Positions 11,891-23,029 are shown, counted from the stretch's first letter. The stretch: 64,000 nucleotides of DNA from Hyperoodon ampullatus (GCA_949752795.1 OX457058.1:162939353-163003352); one strand, 5' to 3'. Notes: generated by a model not told the origin, from the sequence alone. Translations and numbers: made by a program.

Positions 11891-12213
11891 AACTACCATA
11901 CTACCCAGCACTCCCAATACTAGGCATATATCCTGAGAAAAGAGTAATTCAAAAAGAGTCATGTACCACAATGTTCATTGCAGTTCTATTTACAATAGCC
12001 AGGACATGGAAGCTACCTTTGTGTCCATTGACCGATGAATGGATAAAGAAGATGTGGCACAGATATACAATGGAATATAACTAAGCCATAAAAGGAAACA
12101 AACTTGAGTTATTTGTAGTGAGGTGGGTGGACCTAGAGTCTGTCTTACAGAGTGAAGTAAGTCAGAAAGAGAAAAACAAGTACTGTATGCTAACACATAA
12201 TATATGGAATCTA

Positions 12214-12583
12214 AAAAAAAATAGATTCTGAAGAACCTAGGGACAGGGGCAGGACAGGAATAAAGGCACAGATGTAGAGAATGGACTTGATGACACGGGG
12301 AGGGGGAAGAGTAAGCTGGGATGAAGTGAGAGAGTGGCATGTACATATATATACTACCAAATATAAAATAAATAGCTAGTGCGAAGCAGCCTCAGAGCAC
12401 AGGGAGATCAACTCAGTGCTTTGTAACCACCTAGAACAGTGGGATACAGAGGGTGGGAGGATAGACACAAGAGGCAGGAGATATGGGGATATATGTATAT
12501 GTATAGCTGATTCACTTTGTTATAAAGCAGAAACTAACACACCATTGTAAAGCAGTTATACTATCATAAAGATGTTAAAAAAT
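12214..12583 (+). other. L1 3'UTR
   Basis: The untranslated end of the full-length L1. It contains a 'ggggagggggaaga' G-rich patch and the family signature 'tagctgattcactttgttat', and ends 'cataaagatgttaaaaaata'. A short A-rich end serves as tail. It shares its pattern with the 3'UTR fragments at 3951-4263 and 19741-19951. Confidence 0.88.
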
Positions 12584-13140
12584 AAAATAATCAGTCCATA
12601 AATAGGAGTGGATAGATATTTGTTAACATGACAATAATAGAACTATCTTAAACACAAAACCAAGAACATGCTTCATGTAGAAAAAGCTTGCTGAAATCCC
12701 ACTAAAATCAGGAACAAGAAAAGGATGGTCACACTGGCTACTAGTATTAAACACTGATGGCAGTAATATTAGACAAGAATACTAAACATTTATGAAAACT
12801 GAAAAGAAAAAGTTAAAACTATATTTACAGAAGATATGATTATATGATAAAATAATGCATATAGCAGTATGTAAATTTAACATACAAAAGCCAAAAATAT
12901 ATTTATAAAACAAACTAGCTGGAAAATATGAGGAATAATTTATTTATAATGGCAATAATTAATTTAAGAATAAGAAAATATCTAGATATACACTTAAAAT
13001 ATAAGAACTGTCTTAAAAAAACTCTACTGAGGCAAAATAAAAAGAACAAAAGAAAACTTGAATAAATAAAAACACATACCACATTCTTATTTCAAAAGAC
13101 TCAAAAAATAATACAAAAATGTCAATGTAATTTTTAAGTA
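12584..13140 (+). mobile_element. Ancient L1, third segment (RT part), resuming after the full-length L1
   Basis: This continues the ancient ORF2 that stops at 5213. The text 'cactaaaatcaggaacaaga' is the decayed 'LRSGTRQG' region, 12822-12860 corresponds to the motif C region (degenerate), and the rest fits the thumb-side sequence. The collinearity with 4819-5213 is the best evidence that the 7.4-kb L1 was inserted here. The right boundary is approximate. Confidence 0.75.
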
Positions 13141-13744
13141 TGAGTATGATATGATCTGCTTACCTGGAGCAGAAGCCTCTGGAAATACAATGTGGTAGAA
13201 AGAGTCAACTGGTAGTTTTGATGAGCTGTTGGAGATTATGTGTGAAATAGTGAGAAAAACTCCTTATAGTTACAGTCTTAGGAGGATCCCCAAACTTTCA
13301 TGGGCTCTTCTTCCTCACATACCACAGATTCTCACAGGGATAATCTGAAAAACATCCCCTCATGTGGCACTGGCAGGGGAAAGGGAAGAGTGAAATTTTT
13401 TGAAATACATACAAAATCTTCTCCAAAACAAAAGCATACTTCACAGCGGAAAGTAACTTCGCAGAGCTTTGCCCAAGAGCCATCGGGAAAAGGCATTCCT
13501 CTCCTGCATTCCCTCATATCATCCAGTCTTCCAAAGGAAAGGGGGAGAAGCTACATAAAAAACCACCTGTAGAGGTTACAGGTCCGAGACCCTAGTCTAT
13601 TAAAAGACTGGGGTTAAATCATGAGATTATAGAATGCTTTCCCTCCAGCTTATCTCACCACTATACCATATAGCCTCTAGTATAATGATAGTGGTTTACA
13701 CTTGAAATACTATAAGATACAGCTCCTGAGGAGGAACACATAGG
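13141..13744. other. Unassigned stretch next to an MLT1 LTR
   Basis: Moderate-GC DNA with no recognised gene. The ORF at 13300-13572 shows no known domain. Its position left of a minus-strand LTR would suit internal sequence of that element, but I see no motif that proves it. Confidence 0.3.
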
Positions 13745-14109
13745 TATATTAGTCAGCTAGCACAGCCTTAACAAAATACCATGGACTGGGTGACTTATAC
13801 AAAAGAAATTTATTTTCTCACAGTTCTGGAGTCTGGGTAGTTCAAGATTAAGGTGCCAAATGATTTGGTTTCTGGTAAGGACACTATTCCTGGCTTGCAG
13901 ATTGCTGCCTCCTTGTTGTGTCCTCACATGGCAGAGAGAAAGATCATGAGCTCCCTGGTTCCTCTTCTTATAAGGACACTAATCCTATTAGATTAAGGCC
14001 CCATCCTTATCACCTCATTTAACCTTAATTACTTCCTTACTCCAAATAAAATCACATTGGGCTAGACTTCAACATATGAATTTTGAGAAACACAATTTAG
14101 TCCATAGCA
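13745..14109 (-). mobile_element. MLT1A-like LTR (MaLR), minus strand
   Basis: A solo-LTR-length block. Read on +, it starts 'tatattagtcagctag', has 'aaatttattttctcacagtt' (reverse of the LTR polyadenylation region), 'cttataaggacactaatcct' and 'cctcatttaaccttaattac', and ends 'tccatagca'. This matches the MLT1A group well. MLT1 LTRs belong to non-autonomous ERVL-related elements common to placental mammals. No convincing 5-bp duplication is seen. Confidence 0.85.
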
Positions 14110-14909
14110 GTAGAGAAGCCCAAAGTCAACAGAGGAAACAGAAACAAGGACACTGGAGGAATTTAAAGCCTCTGACATCTATAACTACATCAAAACAGGA
14201 AACAAAGCCCAACTCTTGGCAAGATTTACATAAATACTCACATTAGAGAATATTTATCTCAATTTCTATTACCTGATACAACCTGTTCAGCTAAAAACAT
14301 AACCAGATAAGAAAATGACAGAACAATATTCCTTATGAATATTGATGCAAAATTCCTCAACAAAATAGTAGCAGATTTAATTCAACAATGTGAAACAGAA
14401 CACACTATGGCCAAGTGGGATTTATTCCAGATATGAAAGACTGGTTCAGTGTTTGAAAATAAATTAATGTAGTTCATCAGGAAAATTCACATGATCATAT
14501 CAATCATTGCCGAAAAGCATTTGACAAAATTCAAATCTCATGATAAAAACTCTCAACAAATTAGGAACAGAGGGTAACTTCCTCAACTTAATAATAAATA
14601 TCTATTAAAAACCTTCAACTAACATTATACTAAATGGTTAGAGACTGGTCATTTTTTGCCTAAGATTGGAAATAATATAAGGATATCCTCTCTCACCACT
14701 CATATTCAACACTGTATTGGAAGTCTAGATAATAAAAAAGGACAAGAAAAAAAAGTCTGCATATTGAAAAGGAAGAAATAAATATCTCTTTTTTCAAGGT
14801 GACACTACTATCTATGTTAAAAAATGACAAAGAATCAATTAAAAAATCCTGAAACTATGTGACTAGAGCAAGGTTACATATGAACAGTGAACAATTGGGA
14901 TTTTTAAAA

Positions 14910-15222
14910 AATTTATTTTATTTTTGGCTGCGTTGGGTCTTCATTGCTGCGTGGGCTTTCTGTAGTTGTGGCGAGCAGCGGCTACTCTTCGTTGCGGTGC
15001 ACAGGCTTCTCATTGAGGTGGCCTCTCTTGTTGCAGAGCATGAGATCTAGGAGCATGGGCTTCAGCAGTTGTGGCTCTTGGGCCCTAGAGCACAGGCTCA
15101 GTAGTTGTGGTGTATAGGCTCAGTTGCTCCACGGCACGTGGGATCTTCCTGGACCAGGGCTTGAACCTATATCTCCTGCATTGACAGGCGGATTCATAAC
15201 CACTGCACCACCAGGGAAGCCC
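14910..15222 (-). mobile_element. CHR-type SINE, long form, minus strand
   Basis: Read on +, it begins with the A-tail complement, then 'ttggctgcgttgggtcttca', and ends with the tRNA-like head complement 'ccactgcaccaccagggaagccc'. It is longer than the short copies because of the extra middle section. A direct repeat of about 20 bp ('aacaattgggattttt' plus A residues, at 14890-14909 and 15223-15242) flanks it. It is inserted in the ancient L1. Confidence 0.95.
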
Positions 15223-16053
15223 AACAATTGGGATTTTTAAAATATCATTTATATTAACACCTAAAGAGTTAAATATTTAGGTGTTAGTCTGACAAATATA
15301 CATATACATATATAACATACAACATATATTATATACATGGAAGCCTACAAAACATTGATGAAAAAATTAAAAATAATCTAAATAAACAGAGACATATTGT
15401 TTCCATGGATTAGAATACTCAATACTGTTAAGATGTCAATTCTTCTCAAGTCAACTTGATATATAGATTGCACACTATTCCAATCAAAATTCAGCAAACA
15501 ATTTTTGGGACAAACTTATTCCAAAGTATATTTGGACATCAAAAATCAAAATATCCAACCTAATGCTAAAGAGGAAGAATAAGGATTAAGTACCTACCTT
15601 GCCAGATTTTAAATCTTACCATAAGGCTACAGTAATTGATATATATAATTGATGAAATAAAGATATATAGATAAATATAGCAGAATGGTGAGTACAGAAC
15701 TAGACACACACAAATACTGTCCATTGATATTTGACAAAGGAGCAATGGCAATTCAATGAAGAAGGGATAGTCAAATATTGTTGGAAGAGTTGGTTGTCCA
15801 TATGCAAGAAAAAAATTCTAGACCCATTCTTTATACCTTTCACAAAATTACCACAAAAATTATAAAATGGGTCACAGACTTAGCTGTAAAAAGGAAACTA
15901 CAGAATTTCTAGAAAAAAATAAGAAAAATTCTACATGACCCTGTGTTTGGTGAATTTTTAAATGCATCCGTGGGACTATCCATGACAGAAAAAAATAAGT
16001 TAGACTTAATTAAAATTTAAAATATCTGCATTATAAGTCATTGTTCAGAGAGT

Positions 16054-16080
16054 AAAAAAAAAAAAAAAAAAAAAAAAAAA
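16054..16080. repeat. A27 homopolymer
   Basis: 27 consecutive A residues inside the ancient L1 ORF2. This could be an expansion of an A-rich codon stretch. I see no attached retro-insert on its left. Confidence 0.95.
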
Positions 16081-16194
16081 CATGCCATAGACTGTGAGAT
16101 AATACGTCTCATAAAGAAATTGTACCTAAAATATACAAAGAATCCTAAAAACAGAACAATAAGAAAATAAATCACCTGTTAAAATGGGGTCAAA

Positions 16195-16382
16195 GAGGTG
16201 AATTGGCAGTTCTCCTGTCAGGGCGGGCATCAGGTCCAGAGCAATCAGTGCTCCCCTTCCCCAGACCACAGCCCTAGCCGCAGTGGAGCCAGAGAACAGG
16301 TACACCCCTCCACACCCTCACCACAGTGTTGTTGGCAGCAGAGGTCTGCAGGAAAGCAGGAAAGCCTATTAAAAAAAAAAGA
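16195..16382 (+). mobile_element. Poly(A)-tailed insert of unknown source
   Basis: A GC-rich block of about 188 bp lies within AT-rich L1 DNA and ends in 'attaaa' plus A residues. Direct repeats of GGGTCAAA at 16187-16194 and 16383-16390 flank it. Removing the block and one repeat restores collinearity of the ancient L1 on both sides, so this is an insertion rather than L1 sequence. I do not recognise the source. A truncated processed pseudogene or an unlisted SINE are the main options. The + frame through it is open but shows no known domain. Confidence 0.55.
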
Positions 16383-17215
16383 GGGTCAAAACTCTATCAG
16401 ATACTTCATCAAAGCAGATATACTAATGGCAAGTAAGAATGTAAAAAATGCTCTACATTTACTGTTATTAAGGAATTGCAAATTAAAACCAGATACAATT
16501 GCATACCTATTAGAATACCTAAATTACAAAAAAAGCAACAATACCAATTGTTGGCAAGGAGGTGTAGCACAGGAACTGTCATTCTTTCCTGGTATGAATT
16601 CATTACGGTATAACCACTTTGTGAGATAGTGGCTCAGTCTAATATATTCCCTCAGTCTAATCATCAGAAAGGCATTAGACTAATGCCAATTGAGGGGCAT
16701 TCTAAAATATCTTTGACAGTAATCCTCAAAACTGTCAAGATCATAAAAAACAAGGAAAGTGTAAGAAACACACATCACCAAGAGGAACTTGAGACATAAC
16801 AAATAAATACAAAGTGGTACCCTAGATGGGATACTGGAAATGAAAAAAAGGGTATTAAAAAAATCTGAATAATGTATGGACTTTAGTGGTAATAATTAGA
16901 CAATATTAGTGTATTAATGGTGCTGTTGGGTCACAATCTCCAGAGCTTCCTGGGTGAAATCTGAAACTGGCCTCCAGAGGGCAAGGAGAGACAGAAGAGG
17001 GGCAGCCATTTCAGACTGGTAGGTGGCACCTCACTGATCATGTCTTCTTAGTTACTGCCTTCAAACCTGTCAAATGTTTCATAGTAATAAAGATGTTAAT
17101 AATACTGGAAAATGGTTATAGTTCACACTGGAACTTTCTCTACTGTCTTCTGGATAACTTCAAAAATCTAAAACTTTTTTTAATAAAAAATAATTACCCA
17201 ATTAAAAAAAAAAGA

Positions 17216-18494
17216 AAGCATTGCCAGGAAATTTGATGATGGTCTATGTCCTCTATGATATTAAAATCTATGAAAAAATTCCCATTATTAAAACAGTTTT
17301 TTATTTGCATATTAATAGAACAATTAAAACAAGAATGTATAAATTAAGTTATATTCAGCAATATAGAATATTGAAAAGGAGTACTCTAAAATCATTAGTG
17401 AAAGGACGCACTCAGTAATATTTAACACTGTAACTACCTAGTAGTCATGTGAAAAAAATAAAAATAGATTCATATCTCATTCATATCTCTTGTACAGTAT
17501 AAATTTCCAAATGGATAAGATATTTGAATGTATAAATGAAACCTTACAGGTATCAAAAATATATGTAAATTAATTTATAAGGTTTATGTATGGAAAGTTC
17601 CTCTAGTTCTCAAAACTCAGTTGTATAAAAGATATGAATAGTAATTTTTCTACATAAAATTAAAAATCCTATACATGATAATTAAAACCAACCTGTATAT
17701 TGTCAGAAAACAACAAAAAAAGGCTAATAATATTTGCAATTTACTTTAAAACTCTTTAATATATAAAAGGTATTTAGAAATTGATAAGAAAAGGACTACT
17801 TAACAGAAAAATTGGAAAAAACTAGGGTACACAAAACAGTGAACACAGATGACTTTTAACCATATTTAAATGTCATCAGACTCTTTCCCTAAAAGAAGAG
17901 AAATGTAAATTAAAAAAATACTGAGAACACTTCCACATCAGATTGATAAAAATCTAAGAGTTTAACAATCGATTTTGTTAATGAAATTATAAAGAAATAA
18001 ACATTCTTTTGCATTGCTGTGGGGAAAGTAAATTTGTTCAGATTGCACATAGTGCAAATTATCAATATCTATCACATATACAAATGTATATTCTTTATTG
18101 ATCCAGCCATCCACTTCTGAGAATTTGTCATAAGATTTATTCACCCAGATGGGAAATGTTTTTACCCAGGTATTCATCGTAATCTTGTTTGTAAGAGTAA
18201 AACATTTTTGAAAAAAATATCCATTAATTGCAAAACAAACAGATTTTGATGCATTTATTTAATGGAATATTACACAGATGTAAAGAATAAGTAGCTCTCT
18301 ATATACTAATATGAAATGAGTAGCGGTATCTTTATTGATAAGTGACAAAGGAGAATACAAAATAAGAATTTTATCATGTTAAGAGTATATAGCCATATTT
18401 TCATATGTAGATGTAAATAAACTCTGCAGGATATAAAGAAGGAATAAGAGTGGTGGTCACCTAAGAGAAGAATTAATGAGGAAAGATGGAAACT

Positions 18495-18537
<43 letters not shown>

Positions 18538-18545
18538 CAATGTAA
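17216..18545 (+). mobile_element. Ancient L1 (L1ME-type), ORF2 end plus 3'UTR
   Basis: A separate old L1. The part 17470-17560 resembles the 'ctccaaatggattaaagatttaaa' region, 18240-18310 is the typical 'aatggaatattacacagatg' C-terminal end, and 18420-18490 resembles the 'aggatataaagaaggaataa...gtggtcacct' 3'UTR. It ends in an (AT)n tract at 18498-18536. There are many stops and no ORF survives. Confidence 0.7.
18498..18536. repeat. (AT)n microsatellite, about 39 bp
   Basis: A pure AT run within the ancient L1 3' region. Confidence 0.97.
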
Positions 18546-19740
18546 GTGTATGTCTATTTAAAAGAAGTAAAATTATTTGACTTGTTTTTGTATTTTTACT
18601 GATTCCATCATCAAAAGGATTGTATTTAAGCACAATCTATATCTTCTCATTGTCAAAAGAAAACATAATGAATTAATGGTGAAATCGCCAATATTAACAA
18701 TATAAAAAAGCAAGATGATATATTTGGGAAAAGCAATTTTTTTTTTTTTTTTTTTTAGTATATAGGATTTTCCAGTGGAATGCACCATAGAATCATAGTT
18801 AAGTTCGAGTTTTTCTTCTTGAGGGAAAAATGTAGTATCATAAAATAGCCTTACTGATATCCTATTAAATAAATATCTTGCATTTTAATTTGAGGTATAT
18901 TTTTTATTAGTTTAGAATGAGTCTTTACTTCTTCCCCAAGCCTGAGAAACCTTGCTAGTACTAAATGAACTACTTTTTATGGTTAAGGAAAATTTTCACA
19001 GGATAGACAAGGTAATGTTTGCAACATAATGAGTTTAGTATCCTTCGGTCAAAATTATACTGGATTTAAATACCAATTTTTAAATTTGAGTTTTTACTTA
19101 AAACTTCCCCAATGTCCTAATTGTATGACTTCAGCAAGTAATTTTTATTTTAACCTTTTTTAGTGGCATATGAAAAAAATCAGATGATTTTTATGTGTAA
19201 AAGAGTACTTTGTAAATTTTTAGGCACAAGATGTCTATATTATTATAACACAGCTCATTTGCTAAATTGTACGCTATGGTTCCAAAAACAATTCTGGACT
19301 TTCTAAAAAGAACTCACCTTTTGTTTATCAGTACAGGAATTAGTAACACCTTTAGATTGGATGTTAGTTGTTTTCTCTAGATGCTGCTGACATGCTTGAA
19401 GAATAAAAAGATGACATAAAAAGTCACATAAAAAGATGACAAAATGTGTGGGAGGATTAATGAGGGTTGAAGGCAGGACCATAAAGGAGGAAATAAAAAT
19501 GAAAAGTCAAGGGAGAAGGAAAGAAGGCATGTGGTGAAAAGAATCTATACTGTCACTGTTTCAGACATAGTTTACCCCTGTACATTTCCAACTGAGGGAA
19601 TTATTTTTAAAAGTCATTTAAATATTTGTTTATCGTAGTTACAAAAATCATCATAGTTAGTAACTTTCCCAAATTTGGAAGAGAAATGTGAAAATTAATG
19701 ACCTTTAAAACTTGTTCTTAGATACTTAGATGGAACACAT
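18546..19740. other. Unassigned AT-rich sequence with T20 run
   Basis: No gene or named repeat was seen. A run of 20 T residues lies at 18737-18756. A tiny local duplication ('aaaaagatgaca' twice) lies near 19405-19442. Confidence 0.5.
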
Positions 19741-19951
19741 TATTGATACTATGTATAAGATAGACAATTGATGGGAACATACTGTGTAGCACAGGGAACT
19801 CTACCTGATGCACTGTGGTAACCTAAATGGGAGGGAAGTCCAAAAGTGAGGGGATGTCTGTATGTGTATGGCTGATTCATTTTGTTGTGCAGTGGAGGCT
19901 AACACAACATTGTAAAGCAACCGTACTCCAATAAAAATTAGTAAAAAAAAA
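19741..19951 (+). mobile_element. L1 3'UTR fragment
   Basis: A 5'-truncated cetartiodactyl L1 3' end. It has 'ctgtgtagcacagggaactc', 'acctaaatgggagggaagtc' and 'tggctgattcattttgttgt', and ends 'tactccaataaaaattagta' plus A residues. No target-site duplication could be confirmed. Confidence 0.9.
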
Positions 19952-21489
19952 TAATACTGATGTTTTTATGTTTATAAATACCATAGTTTACATTTTTATG
20001 CTAATTAGTAGATTTAGCTACTTTTTTCCAATAGCCCTGTCTTCCAAGATTATAAAATGATATTTCAAGCTAGCATGATATCTGTGCCTTATTATTTTAT
20101 TTTATTTTCTTCTTAATGCATTGATCCAATGCTGTGGTTGCTGATATATCATTCTACTCCCGTAGAATGTGTGTTTTTCTACCTTCAGATTTCAGTTTCT
20201 TTGAAACTTTGTCCTAGATTCTGAATTGCTGACTGTCTTGTTAGGGGTTACATATTTCAGAACATGAATAAAGAGACTCCAACTCTCTAAGTTTGTCTGA
20301 GGACAGATAAGACTTACAGGGTTTGGAATTATAATGATAAATTCTTATGTATATACATGATGTTATCACACCACAGACAAAAGAGAGCAAAAGTAGACAA
20401 ATCAGTACTTCCCTCAGTTGATTCACGGCTTTTTCACTAGGGTTTGGATTTAATCCAAATTGATCTTTGCATAACTTTCATCAACTCAACTAGACAAGTT
20501 CCTAGTAAACAGAGAGAAGCAAAGAAATACTGAAGATGAAAGGGTTTTACATGTCTGGCCTAACCTTGGGCAATGCCACTCTTAATAACAACAGATGGTA
20601 TTACTTCCTCTGAAGTCCTGTTTGCTGGTATTATAAATGACTAAAAATTGGGATTTTTAACAAAAGTGCTGGCAAAGACTATCCAAGACCATCTCACAAG
20701 ATGGCATTTATTTGCATTACTGGTAACTGTAAAGGCATGGTACTTTCTCTGCATTATAATTACATGGTATTTCCTACAATCAAATATCCAAAAACATTTC
20801 AAACGTGAGAAACAATAGGAAGTTAGCATGTAGCAAATTATGAAAGATTACCAGTTCAGCAAGATGTAGAATCACTGATCTTTTTTTTTCCCCTGTACAC
20901 AATAAAGCATGACATCTCATTTACCTTTCAGAAACAGAAAAATCAAGAAGAAAGAATTCTAAACTGGGATTCAGAAAGAAAAAAATGCAACTGGTCTTTC
21001 CAGCAGCCATTCACTTGGGCCTGCTGCTTTCTGGTTTTGAAAGTTAACTAGCATGAAAGGAAGGCAGCTGCAGCGATTCAGCAGAGACTGGATGGACCCT
21101 CCTTCTTGCACTGTTGTCATGTTTTAGAAGGTGTCTTAGTGACTTTTGACCATTGACAGTTGTCAGATGTCAGTCATATCAAATGCTTTACTCATAATTA
21201 TAGTATGTTAGAGTTAAAAGAGAACTTTATGGGCTATAATGATATAAATATGGATTATTATTATATATAATGTAATAATGAAGAAACCACATGCCAAAGA
21301 AGATGAATAGAACATTTCATATAATTCTACACCCCAACATATATAATAAATGAACAGCTAAGCATGCATAGAACTCAATTTTTTTAAATTTCTACTTACA
21401 CATTTTTTCAATTCTATCCCTATTTCTATTATAAGAGTAGTTGTTAGTACTGATAGTAGTGACTGTCAGTATTTTACTGGTAAAACTAG
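19952..21489. other. Unassigned sequence
   Basis: No gene was recognised. Around 21190-21300 there is a faint resemblance to an old SINE-like core, too weak to name. The ORFs at 20241-20426 and 20641-20829 (minus) look like chance. Confidence 0.4.
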
Positions 21490-21840
21490 CACTTGAATTT
21501 GGCAAACTCTTTAATATACCTTATCTCATCAAGAAACCTCTGAGGATTTAATGATAAGCTGCTTCTGCTAAGATCCCAATGATGTTGATTAAGAAACTGA
21601 AGAAATGAAGAAATGAATATATATGGCATATTTATATATATGTATATAAATATCACATTATGTGAGAGACATTATGTACAAAGCTTTATAAAATTTTATT
21701 CTATTTTCATAATCGTTCTGAATTTGTTTCTGTATTAGTACATAGTCATCTAGGAAACAAGGTTCAGAGAAGAAAAATAACTTATCCAAGTCACATAACA
21801 AGTAAGTGATGAAGCTGAATTTGAATCCAACTTATTGATA
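21490..21840 (-). mobile_element. MIR relic(s), minus strand
   Basis: The stretch 21735-21835 reads 'aggaaacaaggttcagagaa...aacttatccaagtcacataa...gaatttgaatccaac', the reverse of the MIR core and tRNA-like head. The part 21661-21735 fits the reverse of its 3' half. A second, weaker match ('cttatctcatcaagaaacct') at 21495-21605 may be another copy. Confidence 0.65.
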
Positions 21841-22807
21841 ACTTTTCACCTGAACAAGCAAATAATTTTATCAAGGTTAAGCAGTAAGCATTAGAATGAA
21901 GTTTCAAATACAGGAGTTCAGATTCTGTTATCACTTGCATTTTCCTTAGCATTGCACTTTAGACTTTTCCCAGACATTCCTCAATGTATTCTTTATGAGG
22001 AGAAACTATTTTTCAATTTCTAAAGCCTTGAAGTTCTGAGTGAGGTATACTTCTTGCCAGTAGGGATATTTTTGGTGAGTCTCAGTAATGGGAATTTGGC
22101 AGCATTAATCAGTTAGAATGTCTACCCAATATAACACTCAGATCTCCTTTTAAGATTTCTATTGTTTAAGATATTTCATTATGTGTATTCTCATGTACAT
22201 TAAGTGACAATAGATATGCTATCTATCTATCTTTCTATCTTTCTATGTATCATCTATCTATTCATATTCACTTAGCTATCTATATTATCTACCACTGATT
22301 TCACTCTATTGGATTGACGTGAGATAAAACTGTAAATATATCCATATTTCCTCTGTCTTTATGTTATGAAGAAACACTTATACATTATCTTCTGTAACAT
22401 ATGCTTAGTTCCCCAAGAATTAATGCTTAAATTGATCATGTGTAATATTTTGTCATTTTTTTCTGAAAAAGAAGATGCATATTGGAATTTCTAAGCTTCC
22501 AAATCAAACTATTTTTGGGGGGCAAAAATATACTAAGGTTTGATAAAGATATGTATTGGAGGATATCCCAGGATCTCAGCCACATGAGTTAAGTGGCAGT
22601 TATGTTTTGCTAAAGGAAAGTAAGTAGAATAAAAATCATAGTAACAGTATTATGGATGAAATATTATTAAGAAATGAAATTTAAGTGAGATCATAGAAAA
22701 TACCACCAAGGTATTTCCCCAGTGAGCATCTATAACAAACAATCAGGTAAAGGCAGCCCAAGATATAGAAAGAAATATAGTTTTGTAATTCAAGAAGGAT
22801 TTAAAAG
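21841..22807. other. Unassigned sequence with a (CTAT)n patch
   Basis: No gene was recognised. An imperfect CTAT/CTTT tetranucleotide microsatellite lies at about 22219-22262. Confidence 0.5.
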
Positions 22808-22824
22808 AAAAAAAAAAAAAAAAA
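22808..22824. repeat. A17 homopolymer before SINE
   Basis: A run of 17 A residues just upstream of the SINE at 22831. It may be part of an older A-rich target. Confidence 0.9.
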
Positions 22825-22830
22825 CCCTGG

Positions 22831-23003
22831 GGCTTCCCTGCTGGCGCAGTGGTTGAGAGTCCGCCTGCTGATGTAGGGGACGCGGGTTCATATGCCGGTC
22901 CAGAAAGATCCTGCATGCCATGGAACGACTGGGCCCGTGAGCCATGGCCGCTGGGCCTGCACGTCCAGAGCCTGTGCTCCACAACAGTGGAAGGCCCACG
23001 TAC
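22831..23003 (+). mobile_element. CHR-type SINE (short form) with (CA)n instead of poly(A)
   Basis: The full head ('ggcttccctgctggcgcagt') and body are present. It lacks the usual 'gaggccacaacagtgaga' stretch, going straight from 'acaacagtgg' to 'aaggcccacgtacc'. The tail is a CA microsatellite (23004-23029) in place of poly(A). A weak flanking similarity ('aaaaccctg' left, 'aaaacctg' right) may be the remains of a duplication. Confidence 0.93.
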
Positions 23004-23029
23004 CACACACACACACACACACACACACA
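23004..23029. repeat. (CA)n microsatellite at SINE tail
   Basis: About 13 CA units sit exactly where the SINE poly(A) would be. Confidence 0.95.

Larger units (their letters stand above)
8194..12213 (+). pseudogene. L1 ORF2 (endonuclease, reverse transcriptase), broken
   Basis: ORF2p normally nicks target DNA and reverse transcribes L1 RNA there. The start is the ATG at 8194 (MVIVTYIG). The endonuclease shows LNVNGLNAPT, CCLQETH (catalytic Glu), GDFNTPL near 8620, SKIDHILG and SDHNAM (Asp and His motifs). The RT shows [22 protein letters not shown] (motif A) and [13 protein letters not shown]. The catalytic FADD of motif C reads FRDD near 10282. The cysteine motif [19 protein letters not shown] lies near 11560-11620. 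Breaks include stops at 8395, 9894, 10583, 11294 and 12082, frameshifts near 8590, 9015, 9445 and 10260, and a SINE at 11667. The frame ends near 12213. Confidence 0.93.
5214..12583 (+). mobile_element. Full-length cetacean-type LINE-1, inactivated
   Basis: An essentially complete L1 of about 7.4 kb including a nested SINE. The order is 5'UTR (5214-7248), ORF1 (7249-8137), a 56-bp inter-ORF spacer, ORF2 (8194 to about 12213) and 3'UTR (to 12583). The 5' end keeps the 'caagatgg' start signature. Both ORFs carry several stops and frameshifts, and ORF2 is split by a SINE. It inserted into an ancient L1 that continues on both sides. A diverged 9-of-11 repeat (5203-5213 versus 12584-12594) is a possible target-site duplication. 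The copy cannot make functional proteins as read. Confidence 0.93.
14225..17210 (+). mobile_element. Ancient L1 (L1M-type), ORF2 from RT to 3'UTR, with insertions
   Basis: The decayed ORF2 is readable as 'cctcatgaatattgatgcaa'-type RT sequence near 14335, motif A region near 14500 ('gccgaaaagcatttgacaaa'), and C-terminal parts near 15560-15990 and 16390-16625. From about 16650 to 17195 it matches an L1M 3'UTR ('gaggggcattctaaaatatc', then 'ttcaaaaatctaaaactttt'), ending in an A-rich tail. It is interrupted by a long SINE (14910-15222), a poly(A)-tailed insert (16195-16382) and a short unassigned GC-rich stretch at about 16928-17055. Confidence 0.78.

Noticed and set aside
22219..22262. Short regularly repeated units as a CRISPR-like array
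   Set aside because: It is an imperfect tetranucleotide microsatellite in a mammalian genome, with no spacer structure.
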